Of a DNA stretch of 64,000 nt, positions 1-12,300 are shown piece after piece. The notes beneath the pieces were generated by a model. It saw only the letters and a list, made by a program, of their open reading frames with translations. It had not been told where the DNA came from and ran no database searches. Position 1 is the stretch's first letter. Every line of letters begins with the position of its first letter. Position numbers and translations under genes: made by a program. The stretch is from assembly GCF_000003605.2 (NCBI RefSeq), contig NW_003129358.1, positions 111,863 to 175,862 of the forward strand, given 5' to 3'. This DNA is from Saccoglossus kowalevskii (taxonomy: Eukaryota > Hemichordata > Enteropneusta > Harrimaniidae).

Positions 1-21
1 NNNNNNNNNNNNNNNNNNNNN
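1..21. other. assembly gap (N run)
   Basis: Twenty-one N bases. The real sequence begins inside a MITE copy, so the missing left part of that element probably lies in or before this gap. Confidence 0.99.
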
Positions 22-102
22 TCATGGGTAGACGCTTGTTTGTAAACACTGACACGCTATGACCATCTGACCCATGCGCAGGTGACGACTCCCCCGCTTT
101 AA
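22..102 (+). mobile_element. TTAA-flanked MITE, family A, copy 1 (right half)
   Basis: This stretch matches the right half of the complete copy at 22120-22281, including the run starting TCATGGGTAG, the CATGCGCAGGTGACGACTC block and the terminal CCGCT followed by TTAA at 99-102. The left half is lost in the N run. It lies on the 3' side of exon 2 of the minus-strand receptor gene, so it is intronic or downstream in that gene. No coding capacity; non-autonomous DNA transposon remnant. Confidence 0.8.
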
Positions 103-433
103 GTATTTTGCGCACATACACGTGTTCATGCGTTCCGATAAGTCGATTGAAATGAACTTTAAATTCGAATTGGTATATGCCCCCCATAATAGTAAGTATT
201 AATAATATAAATTCAATGTTAAAAATATGTAGCATGTTTATAAAGACCGATAACTTGTTAATTTATTCAAACGGTGAATGTCCATTAAACGGAAACGGCT
301 CATACAGCTCAATCAGTAAATATATAATTTTGTAAGATTGTGCATCTGATGCTTGTTATTAATCAAGACGGGCGGTGCAACCGGGGAGGCCAATTTTACG
401 CAAGCGTCACAGTGCGAGTTTTACATATTTTGT
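103..433. other. intron or unassigned sequence
   Basis: No exon or RNA gene seen. A GC-richer patch near 370-420 begins GGGCGGTGCAACCGGGGAGG and may be eroded MITE sequence, but I could not pair it with anything. Confidence 0.5.
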
Positions 434-631
434 TTAAAGGGCGGTAGTCGTCGCGCCACGCATGCGCGAGAATGAGGGTCCATATAAACAAAGATTGCAA
501 CTGTGACTGTTGCGAAGAGTACAAACTGAGACGTTAAAAAGCTTTAATTAGATTTTTTAGGTGATTAGACTGAGTTGTCGAAGGAGTAAACGGCGGTAAT
601 CAGTGCAAGTCACGCCCAGATCAAACCTCAC
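434..631 (+). mobile_element. TTAA-bordered MITE, family C, copy 1 (3' truncated)
   Basis: It begins with TTAA (434-437) followed by AGGGCGGTAGTCGTCGCGCC. This end is the inverted counterpart of the right end of the copy at 59963-60096, which finishes with the complement of AGGGCGGTGGTCGTCGC before TTAA. The two copies share a 20-bp identical internal block (517-536 and 59965-59984) and a further diverged match up to about 631. After that this copy diverges and lacks the right terminus. Confidence 0.72.
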
Positions 632-1589
632 ACTTGTGATTTTCATTATAAGAACGCATTGGATTATGGGAAACTCAATGTTTATGAACACAAATGTCGT
701 ACAGGCGCAGCGCGATGACTACCTCCCTAAGTGGGTCACATTTCAGCTCAAGTCACATTACATATGCTGAGCTGCCTCAATGACCATGAAACACAGTACA
801 TGTATTGGCACCAGGTGTTCCCACTTGTTTAATTCTCATGGAAAACGCTTGAGGGAATATGCCTATACACACATAAAACTGGAACCCGATAATTAACGTT
901 ATGTAGTTGTTTTAATGTAACACACAAGAACCTGAATATAATTACTACACTCTCATTTAAATCACCTAAAAACCATTCTTGTCTGAGACACTAGTATAAT
1001 GCAAGTTAGTTACAACATTTAAATGTTGATATTAATGCTAGCACACTTCTTTGAATACGTTGAGCGATATTGCAACAATTACAATACTAGAGTCTCAAAC
1101 TTAACATGCATTAATTCTCTGTCAATATACATTCTGATATCACACTTAAGAGTTTCCCAAATTAGCTGGAATGAAATTATATAAATTAAATGTCGTTGAT
1201 AAAATAGTACGGCACCTTTTTTGTTAATGTTTGTACTGATTGTAAAATAACAACCGAGGCAGGTGTTGGTATTCCGGAATCACTTGTGTGATAATCTACC
1301 ATGACTAATTTCTCATACACATGTTTATTGTATGCGATATGAATAAAGCATTGCCACATCACAAATTGATTGATATTAAAAAAATATATTTTGTCAACAG
1401 AACATTGTAGAAACCAAAGTGACACATATGATATAAATTTATTTGTACTTTCGAAATGAGTGAGCACATTTTAGAACTTGTAATCGAAGGGAGTCACATT
1501 TTGGAATATTAATTTGAGGTGGGTATTTTTCTTGTTATATTACTGGTTGATATACATCCCCTTCCTCCTTGAAAATAAATGAACCTTAC
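632..1589. other. intron 2 of the receptor gene (rest beyond the window)
   Basis: The donor of exon 2 lies at its right end (GTAAG read on the minus strand just below 1590). I searched the minus strand here for the next receptor exon (start of the DRY/DRF codon, TM4 onwards) and did not find it. The remaining exons therefore probably lie beyond the left edge. Confidence 0.65.
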
Positions 1590-1689
1590 CTGTCTATTGC
1601 AATGATAGTGAGTGTGAATATGGATGCAGCCACCGACAAACCTTGTATAACTGGCGTCAGTTTACACATTATCACACCAAATGGCCATC
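1590..1689 (-). CDS. neuropeptide FF/SIFamide-type GPCR, coding exon 2 (ECL1-TM3)
   Basis: This 100-bp exon on the minus strand is too short to be found by ORF length. It follows a TTTTTTCAG acceptor and ends at a GTAAGG donor. It enters in phase 1, completing the split Gly codon of exon 1, and reads G-W-P-F, the first extracellular loop signature. The conserved Cys-Lys at the top of TM3 (the disulfide cysteine) follows, then [10 protein letters not shown] in TM3 and A-I-D-R, where the DRY/DRF box begins. It leaves in phase 2 inside the Arg codon. Join and content match NPFF receptors and the related invertebrate SIFamide receptors, which bind C-terminally amidated peptides and couple to G proteins at the plasma membrane. 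The next exon is not in the window. The alternative is another rhodopsin-like peptide receptor of the NPY/NPFF branch. Confidence 0.92.
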
Positions 1690-2439
1690 CTGAAAAAATA
1701 AACAACGTCAGAATCGTTACTCGCATCATGGACATCCATGGTCGCATTCGGACGGCGCACAATCGCCACCCGTCGCCACAACAAGTTAGTCACGTACGTC
1801 ACTGTATCATGTGCGGATAAACCACATGGGACCAGAACATCGAGAAATACAAGATTCTGGTCAAGTTAATTAATAAATTAAAACATATGCATGTATGTCT
1901 TAAACAGCGCCTTTATATTACCAGTACTAGTATTATTTCATTGTTGTTTCGTGCCATTTTGTTTGCTTAATATCCGCTAAACGATAACATACATCAACAA
2001 GTCGGCGTACGAACATAACGAATGAAGGTCACATAACACTGGAGTTTAGGTTCATTACTTAAAACTTATATATGGATTAACAATAACAAAGGAAAAATGT
2101 AATACTCTCAGCACAACAATGGCATTCTCTTAATCTATAAGATATGTCCGAGTTCCAATCGCTGTTGAAAGCAGCCAATCAACAAGCACCGTGTGTGAGG
2201 ATTTTATTTGAAAACATTTCACTGTTATTCAATTGGTCAATAAAACTTGACGTTTAGATTTGAATAATGAATTTCATAAATATCTATAAAGATGAAAGGA
2301 ACGCCTCTGGTGAGAGTGAAGATAAAAGTCATGCATGGCACAATCTCCGTTAAATATCCAATTTAAGATACATGTCAAGAGTTATGGATCCAGAAGGTGA
2401 TACTTAATTATGATATTTTGTAACATTAAAAATAATTGA

Positions 2440-2950
2440 CATTCAGTCATCTTGTATCTGATCATCAAACGAGTACTTCTCCATATTGCTCTGAACAGCA
2501 ATAATTTAAAAAAACGGCCACCATTTTGAATACATATTTATATCTATGATGTATAATAAATATATAAAATTTGAACTCGATCAGTCAAAGTATGTCAGAG
2601 ATATGGTACTAGAACCGCATTGATTTGAACAAAATGGCCGCCAGTCGGGCATTTTTAATTTGATCAGTCTGCAAAACAAAATGACGTTTATCAATAACCA
2701 ATAATGTCTAATGTATGTACCAAGTTTGAACAACATCCATCAGCCGAGAAATGCTTGGTTTTGATGATTTTTCAGTACATGAATGGCCGCTATTCGGCCA
2801 TCTTGAATCAGATCGTGAAACAAATGGATGTACAATGTATAATATTATGTACGATGTATGTGTGAAGTTTAAATGTAATCGGTCCAGGCATGTATAACAT
2901 ATAATTCCAAACGCATGGACACGCGGACGCACGGACACACGGACGCACAG
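2440..2950. repeat. tandem array of diverged ~150-bp units ending in GGACGCACGGACAC-like repeats
   Basis: The motif GGCC(G/A)CCA...TTCGGCCATCTTGAAT followed by a GATC-containing block recurs at about 2514, 2635 and 2784, with a weaker earlier copy near 2440-2470 (CAGTCATCTTGTATCTGATC). Each unit ends with a variant of AAGTTTGAAC..(A/G)ATC. The right end (2914-2949) is a short tandem of GGACGCACGGACAC-type repeats. This layout resembles non-coding repeats seen in several invertebrate genomes. It could be a SINE-like or satellite-derived element; it has no protein. Confidence 0.7.
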
Positions 2951-3477
2951 TAGTCAATATAATAGTCCTAACTGCATCCGAACGGGGACTAATAACATAA
3001 ATCTAAAACAATTGCAATAGTTAGTAATTTTATTTAACAAGCACAATAGGAATTAGAACATAATTTCAAAATCAAAACCTCACAAACGCTAAAACCAAAA
3101 ATGCAAAACACTTTAAAATCCCTGTCATTTCCTGCGTTCATTCCATACCAATAGTTTCAGAGTGTCCCATGCCTGTCTTAAAGTTAAATATCGGTTCCGT
3201 TCTAATAATTCAGATTTGTATATTGTTAGTGCTGAGTAAATATTAGTAGCACAGTGGTGATTTACATAAAGATATGTGATTGGTATATCAATGTGCATGG
3301 TACGTGGCATACTTTGTGACGTCACATCAAATCTTCCAGTAAGGCAAGGACGGGTCATAGTTTGAACCGAGTACCGAGTCAAATAACCCAGTAATGCACG
3401 GGGGATTACGCACAATGCATGAAATAATTGTTCAAAATTCTTCCGTAGAAAATACACCTACTGACAGAATGAAAATT

Positions 3478-3573
3478 TTAAAGACCGCGACGGAGGTCGT
3501 ACGACGCGTCGTGTTCAATATGGGTCCCACACGACGCGTCGAATGAGCGCTGCGTGACGATCACCGCCTTTAA
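3478..3573. mobile_element. small TTAA-flanked element (96 bp)
   Basis: It is bordered by TTAA at 3478-3481 and 3570-3573. The right end read inward is AGGCGGTGATCGTCACGC, very close to the family C terminus (AGGGCGGTGGTCGTCGC). The left end begins AGACCGCGACGGAGGTCGT. Inside, the palindrome CGACGCGTCG occurs twice (near 3503 and 3533). It looks like an internally deleted member of the same TTAA-using superfamily as families A and C. Confidence 0.6.
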
Positions 3574-4940
3574 CTTTCAAATACACTGAATGTGTTGACA
3601 TGATTCTTCACGAATATCACATCATTGCTTTCCGCATATTTCCTTGATAAATAGATCACGAATTCGTAAAGAGATTCCCGCAGGAACTCTTGTTGTTTGA
3701 AAATGAGTCCATTCGGATAAATAATGGTGGAATAAATTAGTTTCGTTACTCGTACAATGGAAATGACTATCTGTTTAAGGACGGAATACATCTCCCTCAC
3801 TCTGTGTCACATTCTATTATCGTGTCTATGTCATTTTGACGACTAAATAATTTACAATATTCACGCACAACATGTTTGCATCCAAGTGACCGAGTGAGGA
3901 TGATTGAATTAGCCTCAGTCATTATAGGTAGTACAATACAAAGGACGTAATTCAATAGAACCAAAAGGGTGTTCTTTTAAAGAGCAGATGAGAATTAATG
4001 GCGCGGCTCTGCACATTCTCGTCTCGTGGAGTACTTGCCAGTCGTACTAACGAATACAGATTAATACAAATCACGTGATTGGATATGCCTGGCAGAGAAA
4101 CTTTTTAGATAGGTAGAAGTTTGTGTTGGTTGATTGATATAACGTTGACTATACACAGTACATAGGACGTGACTATCGAGGTTACACCGCTGTTTTCTAA
4201 GTCGCGCTACCTAAGATCACTTATATTTAGCCACTCAGAGAATTTTTTTATATTTTATAATAAGGGGTCGCCCATTCGAAATAATTATGCCCGGACGAAA
4301 TGATTACACTCAATTTTTAAATAGTTCGCCAAAAATGTACGGATATGACAGAATGATAATTTTTCACCGGACAATTGGCACTGTGTACGCCATGGCATAA
4401 ATCTACATGGCTTATGGTATGGGTTTTGATATTACCTCCGTCCTGTCAAGTTACAAATTCAACATATCCACACCCTAGTTTTGTTCTTGGGTTTTATAGT
4501 TTGACGCAGGCACTCATTAGAATTGACAAATAGGCGGAAAATGAAACTTTTTGATTTTTGAAATAGTCAAAAATCGAATCCAAAAACACCCTTTTTCTTT
4601 TATTTCTAGATATATAATACACAACCTCAAATGCGTGACGTGCGTATACGTGTTGAACGGTTTTAAAATATTCCATACTACGCAATTGCTTATTGGAGGA
4701 TGAGTACCAAATAATTTTGTGAAACCACAGAAACTTTAATATGGTGCCAGGGCCGCCAGTGACAAGTCATCAGAGACGATCATTTACAGTATTGGCTGTA
4801 TATTCTATACAAGACACATCGTAGCAATGTAGCTGTTGCATTTCTATGCTACATCATATTGAAACATACACCGAAATCAATCTCATATACGTATGTTAGA
4901 AAGGTGCTTACGTCATACCCAAAATACAAACGTAACTTAC

Positions 4941-5208
4941 CTTCTAATATATTCCCAACAAGTGTAATAGGCATGCAGAATATTGCCACTAGTATATCAG
5001 CGACTGCCAGATTTACGATGAAGAAGTTTGTAACTGTATGCATACGGGGGTTCCGGGCCACGACCAGGCATACTAATGAGTTCCCAATCAAACACATAAG
5101 AAATATGAACACATAGGCGCAAATATAGATGCTTGTTATGAGAGGACCGTTCTTTAAATACGGTTGAATTTCCCTGGTTTCGTTGCTGTAATTACGTACG
5201 AAATCCAT
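4941..5208 (-). CDS. neuropeptide FF/SIFamide-type GPCR, coding exon 1 (N-terminus, TM1, TM2)
   Basis: This is the first coding exon of a rhodopsin-like peptide receptor on the minus strand. The ATG at 5208-5206 has a good context (AAAATGG). The short extracellular N-terminus has two N-glycosylation sequons (N6-Y-S and N9-E-T). TM1 (about residues 24-46) carries the class A G-N-S-L-V motif. The first intracellular loop is R-M-H-T-V-T-N, a hallmark of NPFF and SIFamide receptors. TM2 contains N-L-A-V-A-D-I-L-V and F-C-M-P-I-T-L. The exon ends in ...G-N-I-L-E plus one base at a GAAG|GTAAG donor, and the split Gly codon is completed by exon 2. The open frame continues about 30 codons past the donor, but that part is intronic and not receptor-like. 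It is closest in pattern to NPFFR/SIFaR; which one cannot be decided from 89 residues. Confidence 0.94.
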
Positions 5209-8200
5209 TTTAGCTAGATTATTCCAAAGTACCCGTTAGTTCATTAGCGAATTGGCTGGTTGATCGGTCCTCCGTTTTGTTAAAATCCAATGCACCACTG
5301 TTAATAGAAGGGCCGGGTTTCAATACCTCTATACATTCAAGGCGTCTCACAGAGCCGCACAGCGTAGACACGTCCACAGTGAGTATTGTTCTGGAAGAAA
5401 GGCGAAAGCGTATAATTTAATCAGAACGTACAAACCCGCAGTAGAGAGCGTACAATATAAACTATTTCAACACAGACGATGGATTAAGTACTACCTGTCA
5501 ATGTGTTTATGTTAATTGTATTGGATTGCAAGTTATATACATTGAGGAAATGTGTTTTTAAACACAGATGAAATGCGACTATAGTAAATCTTGATGGGGA
5601 AGCTTGTAAATCAGAAATGGAGAGGAAACAGTAAATCAGCCCGTCGTAACAAAAACGGCAACGTTAGGTTTGATAATCAGTAAGGACGCGACATTTATAG
5701 TAAGACCCGGGAAATGGTTTGGAAACTGGGTGTTTCAACGCCGCCAGTCATCTCGTAATTGTAGCTCTGTCGCCCAAACAAGTGTTGTACAATGTATCCG
5801 CAGCGCTTGCCCGGAGATCAAATTGGTGGTTTTACGTTTATTCTCTCTCCTAACATATTCTCGAAACGTATCTCACTTTATTTTCTCTGTGGTATTGCAT
5901 TGCACGCGTAGACAGACACAGCTTTATCACTATCACCGTCTATCCGCGAACGAAGCGATATCATCTATCGCACTAGAAGAATTCCATCAATATCACGTCA
6001 CGTGAGCTAAGTATGTACGACATGAGCTCTGTTGTTTATTCTCTCACAGAGGTAATACTCGGATGAACGTACACTTCGATGGCACTTAAAATGAAATATG
6101 GTGCGGTCAGGCGAATTTCTAGTAGAAGGTTCGTAGTTACTGGATGACTGAACAACTGACGAAGTAGGGACGGTGTATTGTTGTAGCATTCAAACTATGA
6201 TATCGGATGTTAAAAATGCTTAATGAATGTTAAATTGGCTGATTTAAGAATGGCGTCGACAGTAAAATCAAAGGGGCGCCATATTAGAATGTGTGGATAC
6301 GGCAATAAAACCTTGGATGCATATTTCGAAATGTAATGTGGTTATTTGCCATATATTGATTAAGGTTGGCTTTATGTGCAATAAAGCAAAATTTCGATTA
6401 CGGAGAAACGTCATCATATTACGGCTTTGAAATCATCCTCAGTCAAGAATACTAAAATTTCGATTACATCTGTCAATTTCAATTTGAGATATATTTCTGT
6501 AGAAATGAAATGTGGGGATGTGATATTCATCGAGCGATTGCGCAAAAAATAATTGCCTGTGCAACCTTCTCAATCTTGTTTTGTTTTATGAATATACTTT
6601 TTTACAGCAATTTTCTATGTACGTTTTTTTTTTCATAAGTTTTCTGCGCTAAGCATTTGTTTTTCAAATCGGAGACTTTCAGGGGGTATTCTTGTTGAAT
6701 TTACTAGAACTATTTCAAGCCGGAAGTTTATTTGTGTCTCTATTTCATACGCTCGTGTTTTATTAAATCAGGAAGTAGTTTCCCATGAATTTGTCACTAG
6801 GTGTAGGGTATATATATATAATTGGCCATGTACGCACCGCAACATGCCTCGAGAATGTACCAGTCAAGCATAGAGTATGGATTCTTAACATTAGTAACAT
6901 TTTCAGTAATATATCACATGATGGAAAATGACATAAATATGCGATGTATATGGAACAAGTTTGATATAGGGTTGTTGATATTTCAAATGGAGTCACACAC
7001 ACAGTTATGTAGTGTTCTGTTACGTTGTCTCTTTCAGTCCTTATGCTGACAGACGTGCTTATAACATTGGAGAAAAAAAAAATAACAATTATATTATGAC
7101 AGTAAATACCTTCTGCACATGCGCCACTATAATGTCCCAAATGTGCATCCGACAATAATAAACCACCGTATTCTGATAACAAGATTAACCCGTTGAACGC
7201 ACGCTAAGGTCAATGTGTGCGACCTTTCACAAAATAAACCTGCATAATCCCCGTAATTGAAAATATTCGGCGAAGAATTTGTAGTGAAATATTGTGCCAT
7301 TTATGTAGATAAAATGTTTATGGTGTGAATTTCGAATTTCAGATAAACTAACAATATATTTTACACGTGTTGTATACGTCATATGGAATTACCGCCGCCT
7401 TTTAATGTAGATTACGGTATTATTGTTTTTACTTTGATCCACAATACACTTACGTACCGCGTTCTGGGAACTAAATGACAGTACTTCATATTTGCTTCCG
7501 CTTCCAAATACCTGACCTTGTCAAATTAACTATATTTGACATTAAAACGTGTTTTTAAGAAACATTTACACAATGATTCGCTGCATATATATCGCGTCAG
7601 GCGTAACTCAAAAAGTACCTTTCTGGTGGCTTACATGAGACACGGATATATTATATCGGTTAATATCAGTTGGATAAATCTATTCTGCGAAAGGTAAAAT
7701 AAAATAAATCAGAGTGGTATCCCGGTAATAGTTGATTCGAAAAAGTGAGGTTTGAAGAAATCACTACTGGATTTGCATATGGTGAATTTCCTTACTCAAG
7801 GCCGGACTCATAATCCGTAAAATGGCTATAAAACACTAACCTGCATACAGACTAAAGCCATACGATGCGGAAATATCATCTAGTTACGCGAACTTGAATT
7901 GGAAGCAGCCATATTTTAGTTTTTCACTAAGCTAGAGAGCCTATGTCAGTCACTGTATGTATCGCGAAGGTGAATCGCCGAAGACAAAACTAATTTTTGT
8001 GAGTATTTAACCTATCAATTCGCCAATAAAACCAGTGCGCATGCGTGCACTGACTGGTGCATACTTTTCACATTTCAGATTATGGGAAAAAGAGAACATT
8101 AGATACATACATTTTTCAATTATCCAGCTGTGTCATCACACGGATTTGATGAAACACTTGGTGGAAATAATGTGTTTTATGTCTAAATATCAATACAGTG

Positions 8201-9284
8201 CGAACATCCACAAAAGTACATTATCGATTTAGCGGTATGAATGGTGAAAGGCATTGATTGATACGCGGATTATGCAAAAAATGTTTTGTAGGTAATACTA
8301 GGTCACCGACAGGAGTATAATTCACACATATATTCACCCCAATGTTTCTGCAAGCAATTCAACAGGTAGTCCGATCAGTCATAGATACATCACAACAAAG
8401 ACTAAAACATATATATTAGGTATTTATTGATTGTTAAATGAACATCAAAAATGTCATTTTGAAATTCTACCTTGAGATTATAATATTGCATTTAATTCCA
8501 TGTTCCTTTTATTTAAACAAGAGATAAGATGTGAGTCTTCCTCACATGTATGACGTGCGTATCTCCATACTGTGACGTAATACAAGACAGATCGAAAATT
8601 CGCATCACATATTTTGACGTCACATACTACAGAACTTATTTTATAAGTTTGTATGAGTACGAGCTACCGCAATATTGCCCGGAGTATCCGGATTTGTATA
8701 GGTTCCAATAACTACGGATTCTGGTAAGTATGGTAAATACGAGATAGTACATAATCTCTGGAAACGCGCATCATGCATGCTGTGAACGGTTTCTCAGTTG
8801 TTCTGCCTGTGTACAAGTCAGTAATTCAAGTTTTATTCACTACATTTCCAAAGCATGTGATAAGGTTCATGATGTGCATTTTTTTGTTACAACTGGGAAT
8901 GTTGCTATTTTTCAGAGCATGGGTCGTCGCTTTGCTTAAAATGTACTTTTTACAAGTCATGGCGTCAAAGTAGACGATCAAAAATCATTGCAACAGATTG
9001 CGCAGTCCACGGAGAATAGTCCTAAAGCATCATATCAAGTTCTGAATATTATGTTAACGCTCATACGAAACCTGCGTCATAGCGGCATCGCTATATGTCA
9101 ATACATAAACACAGAAAGCGTGTGCGGTGCATGAATACATGTATATTCTTTAGAACAAAGTCCAACAGAGCGTCATAGAAAAGCAAATACAAAAATATCA
9201 TTTTGATAAACCAACAATTCCTAATGTGTGTCTTCGTTTATCTGGGGAAAAACTCGCGATGTAAGAGATTTATTACTACTTGTC
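5209..9284. other. 5' flank of the receptor gene and intergenic DNA
   Basis: The region just upstream of the ATG should hold the 5' UTR and promoter, but no TATA box, initiator or further exon can be fixed. Open frames such as 5670-6005 plus and 6763-7182 minus resemble no protein I know and have the composition of their surroundings. GC-poor simple stretches are common. No RNA gene seen. Confidence 0.5.
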
Positions 9285-9336
9285 TACGGCTCGTAGTGAT
9301 ACGGCTCGTAGTGACACGGTTCGTAGTGATACGGCC
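9285..9336. repeat. 15-bp minisatellite, about 3.5 copies
   Basis: The unit TACGGCTCGTAGTGA occurs at 9285-9299 and identically at 9300-9314, then with two changes (CACGGTTCGTAGTGA) at 9315-9329, followed by a partial TACGGCC. No coding context. Confidence 0.9.
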
Positions 9337-12300
9337 CTTGCGTCACTTGTATTTCCAGATAAAACATTAGGGATTTTGAATAAGTGCAACCTAATGTTGT
9401 TAAGCAGATGTTATCTATGCAAATGACAATATAATTATCTAGTATTTAATATTCATGGTTTAGTTGTAGCGTCATCAACGTGATAATATAATATATAATA
9501 TGGTAACCATAGCGATAACTGGTGTGATTAAGTTATGAATACATTTTTGTTCAATATTCCCTAAGGATAACAGTATTGCATATAGTTTTGTATAATGAAA
9601 TTAGACTTAGACTGAAAATTATCATGTGAACAACCCGTTTCAATTGGAAATAACCCAACATGATCTAAAATTTGAATTTCCCTAATGTTCAGATGTTGAC
9701 ACATTTTTTTTTACAAAATGGAAGAAAAAGAAAATCTTCGTTTCAACGGAAACCGTTTCCTCATAACTGAGATTTATTTGGTACAGTACTAATATTCACT
9801 AACCGAGAATATTTAGGCGATACAAATTGTTGTATACATTTTTTTACATAAAGCAGTGAGTATTGATTCCATGTCGCTTCGAAATGTGAATCAGTATGAC
9901 CCAATCATTGAAGGTGAAAAGTGTGCATACTGCAGTCTTATTGGAATTGTTGAGTTGCAGCTTTGAAGAATTATTTAGCGTTCAATGCCTGTTGTGACGT
10001 TAGACAGTCACCTAAAAACACGTGACATTGGAATTCCATCTTATCTCTTTACAGCAGTATTGAATTGTAGATTTGGTAACGGATATACCGGTTGACAACT
10101 ATTAGAGCAGTGTGCAGCTGTTTGCCCCCTGAACACGTCTGAATAATACCGATATAAGATGCATAACAAGATGAAATGATATTTTCACCTTCCCACGTTC
10201 GTTGTGGGGGTAACCTCTTTGTTCATGTGTTAATGGTCTTTTGTTAGCACATTTAAGAAACCGAGTAAGTCGTATGAAAAATAAGGTATATATAAAATTT
10301 CAATGTGACTAATCGGCCAGAACATTGTTGGCAATGGTGAATATTCTCAATAGTTGATATCATCGTTCTCTTTCTTAACGCTTTTAGTAGTAAATCAATC
10401 TCGCAGCGTATCGCCACACCGATTCAATGTAACAAAGTAATTGCTTTTTAAATCCATAGCCTCGAGTCGATGCCATCATGATATCCTTTTATTTTACAAT
10501 TAGGCTAAGTTATTGAAATTTCAACAACCAATATCAAAATCGCCTCGTCTCCGGAAGCTCCATTTTTCTGCTGAATTATTAGAGTGAAATGGCATTATAC
10601 AAGCAACGTTCAGCTTGCTTGCATTTATTAATTTATTTAAATTATACCCAGCCTAAGGGGTCCGCAATGAGACCAGATAAAACAACACTGTGACGTGCAT
10701 TAACCAAATTGTTAATCTAATGGATGTGCACTATTGATTGAAGAAAAGGCCAAACGTGGAAAATTTAGTTGTGTAAATATTGTACAAATCTGAACACGGT
10801 TATAAACCCACTGAATGTGATCATGTGATTCGGACGAACGCACGACATTAATGTGCAAACTAAGCGTCAGCTGCCAATCACGCTGATAAACCATTGATTG
10901 CTCTGATGATATTACATTGTATTTCAGAATAACACCAAACAAAATTTGACGAATGAACATGATTCTTTTGACCAAACAATAACATTATTTCCAATGCATA
11001 ATAATTCCGTAACTGTCACACGTTAACTTAAGACGATTATAGTTGTAATTACATTATCATATTTATATATAAGCAACGCTGGTGTTTGGTAAACCCCAAA
11101 GAAAAATAACTAAATCTTCTGATTTATTAAAAGTCGTGTTTCTGATTAAGTCTACAAAATGGAGGGAAAGGCAAGATGATTTAACAAATGAGAATTTAAC
11201 TAACGCCATTTTTCATACGCCTTGATATTGTCAGCGACTGCATATGATAATTTATATGGAATAATTAATTGACACTAAGATTTGAAATGTACAGCGAGGT
11301 GATTGACCTGTACCAAGTCACTCTCATGTAATCGAATACATAATGCGAGAGCAAACATTGTCACGTAAGATATACACACATTATAAACTCATTCCTCTTT
11401 GCATATTGCATTTTTTCTGAAAATAATTTGTTAATAACTATTTGTTATTGCACATACTCTCGCCAATGTAACCTGTTAACGATACTTCAGCAGACAGGTC
11501 ATATAGTCAAAACACTAATTTAGCCGTAGTGTTATTCTTCGCATTATTATTACACAGTTACTGGTGGTAAAATTAAATTCATTTCAGCGAGTACGGGAAC
11601 AATATTCATTTTTAATTAGAAACCCGTTTTAATTGAGTGAAGGCATTTCCAATATAATTGCTTGTCAATACTACCACGAGTAGCATCATGCTTTTTATTA
11701 TTACGATTCTTACAACTTTAGAAACCGTATATTGAACCGTTTGAGTCTCTTCTATCGGACACCAAGCAGTAACATTGACTTGAACAATGAACATCGCACG
11801 GCACGAACGCCATGTTTGGGGGGAGTCGGTGTGTCTGTAAATATCAACAGAAACTAGGTAAACAGAATGTGACCTCTGGAAATTATTTAATATAGACACC
11901 CGTGTGGGAATAATACAGTTCTGTTCGATTATTGACACGTCTTGTTGCCAAGTCAAACTACCTCAATTATAATAAAGCCAAACCCGTCTTTGTGACCAAG
12001 TGCCCATAGTTGGAACCTTTTGACAGTCCCAATCTAATTTACATATATATCGACCAATATATCATTAAGGCTACCTTTCTAACATGACCTGTGGCCGCCT
12101 TTTAGAATCTAGTTGATAACAAATGATTGAATGTTTAGTGATTTACACAATGTAATCAAGACAACAATATTGTTATGTATTTCCCATCTTCAAATATGTA
12201 TTGACAAAAATTGCTCTTTTTATTCACGAATTAATTATTCAACTTCCATATAGTCTATAAATGACAATTTATGAAGTACTTCGAGTAGTCTCTGCACATA

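Larger units (their letters stand above)
1690..4940 (-). other. intron 1 of the receptor gene
   Basis: This 3,251-bp intron has a GTAAG donor at its high-coordinate end and a TTTTTTCAG acceptor at its low end, read on the minus strand. It contains the tandem array at 2440-2950 and the TTAA-flanked element at 3478-3573. Open frames inside it (for example 3125-3457 minus) show no family resemblance. Confidence 0.9.

Noticed and set aside
1569-1820. 83-codon plus-strand open frame
   Set aside because: It is the shadow of receptor exon 2 and its flanks, which lie on the minus strand.
3125-3457. 110-codon minus-strand frame in intron 1
   Set aside because: No recognisable motif; lies in an intron next to a MITE.
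4849-4940. Extension of the receptor frame beyond exon 1
   Set aside because: The frame passes through a strong GTAAG donor, the residues after it do not resemble a GPCR, and exon 2 continues the receptor in the right phase.
4859-5116. 85-codon plus-strand open frame
   Set aside because: Antisense shadow of receptor exon 1.
11612-11956. 114-codon minus-strand frame
   Set aside because: No family resemblance and composition like its surroundings.
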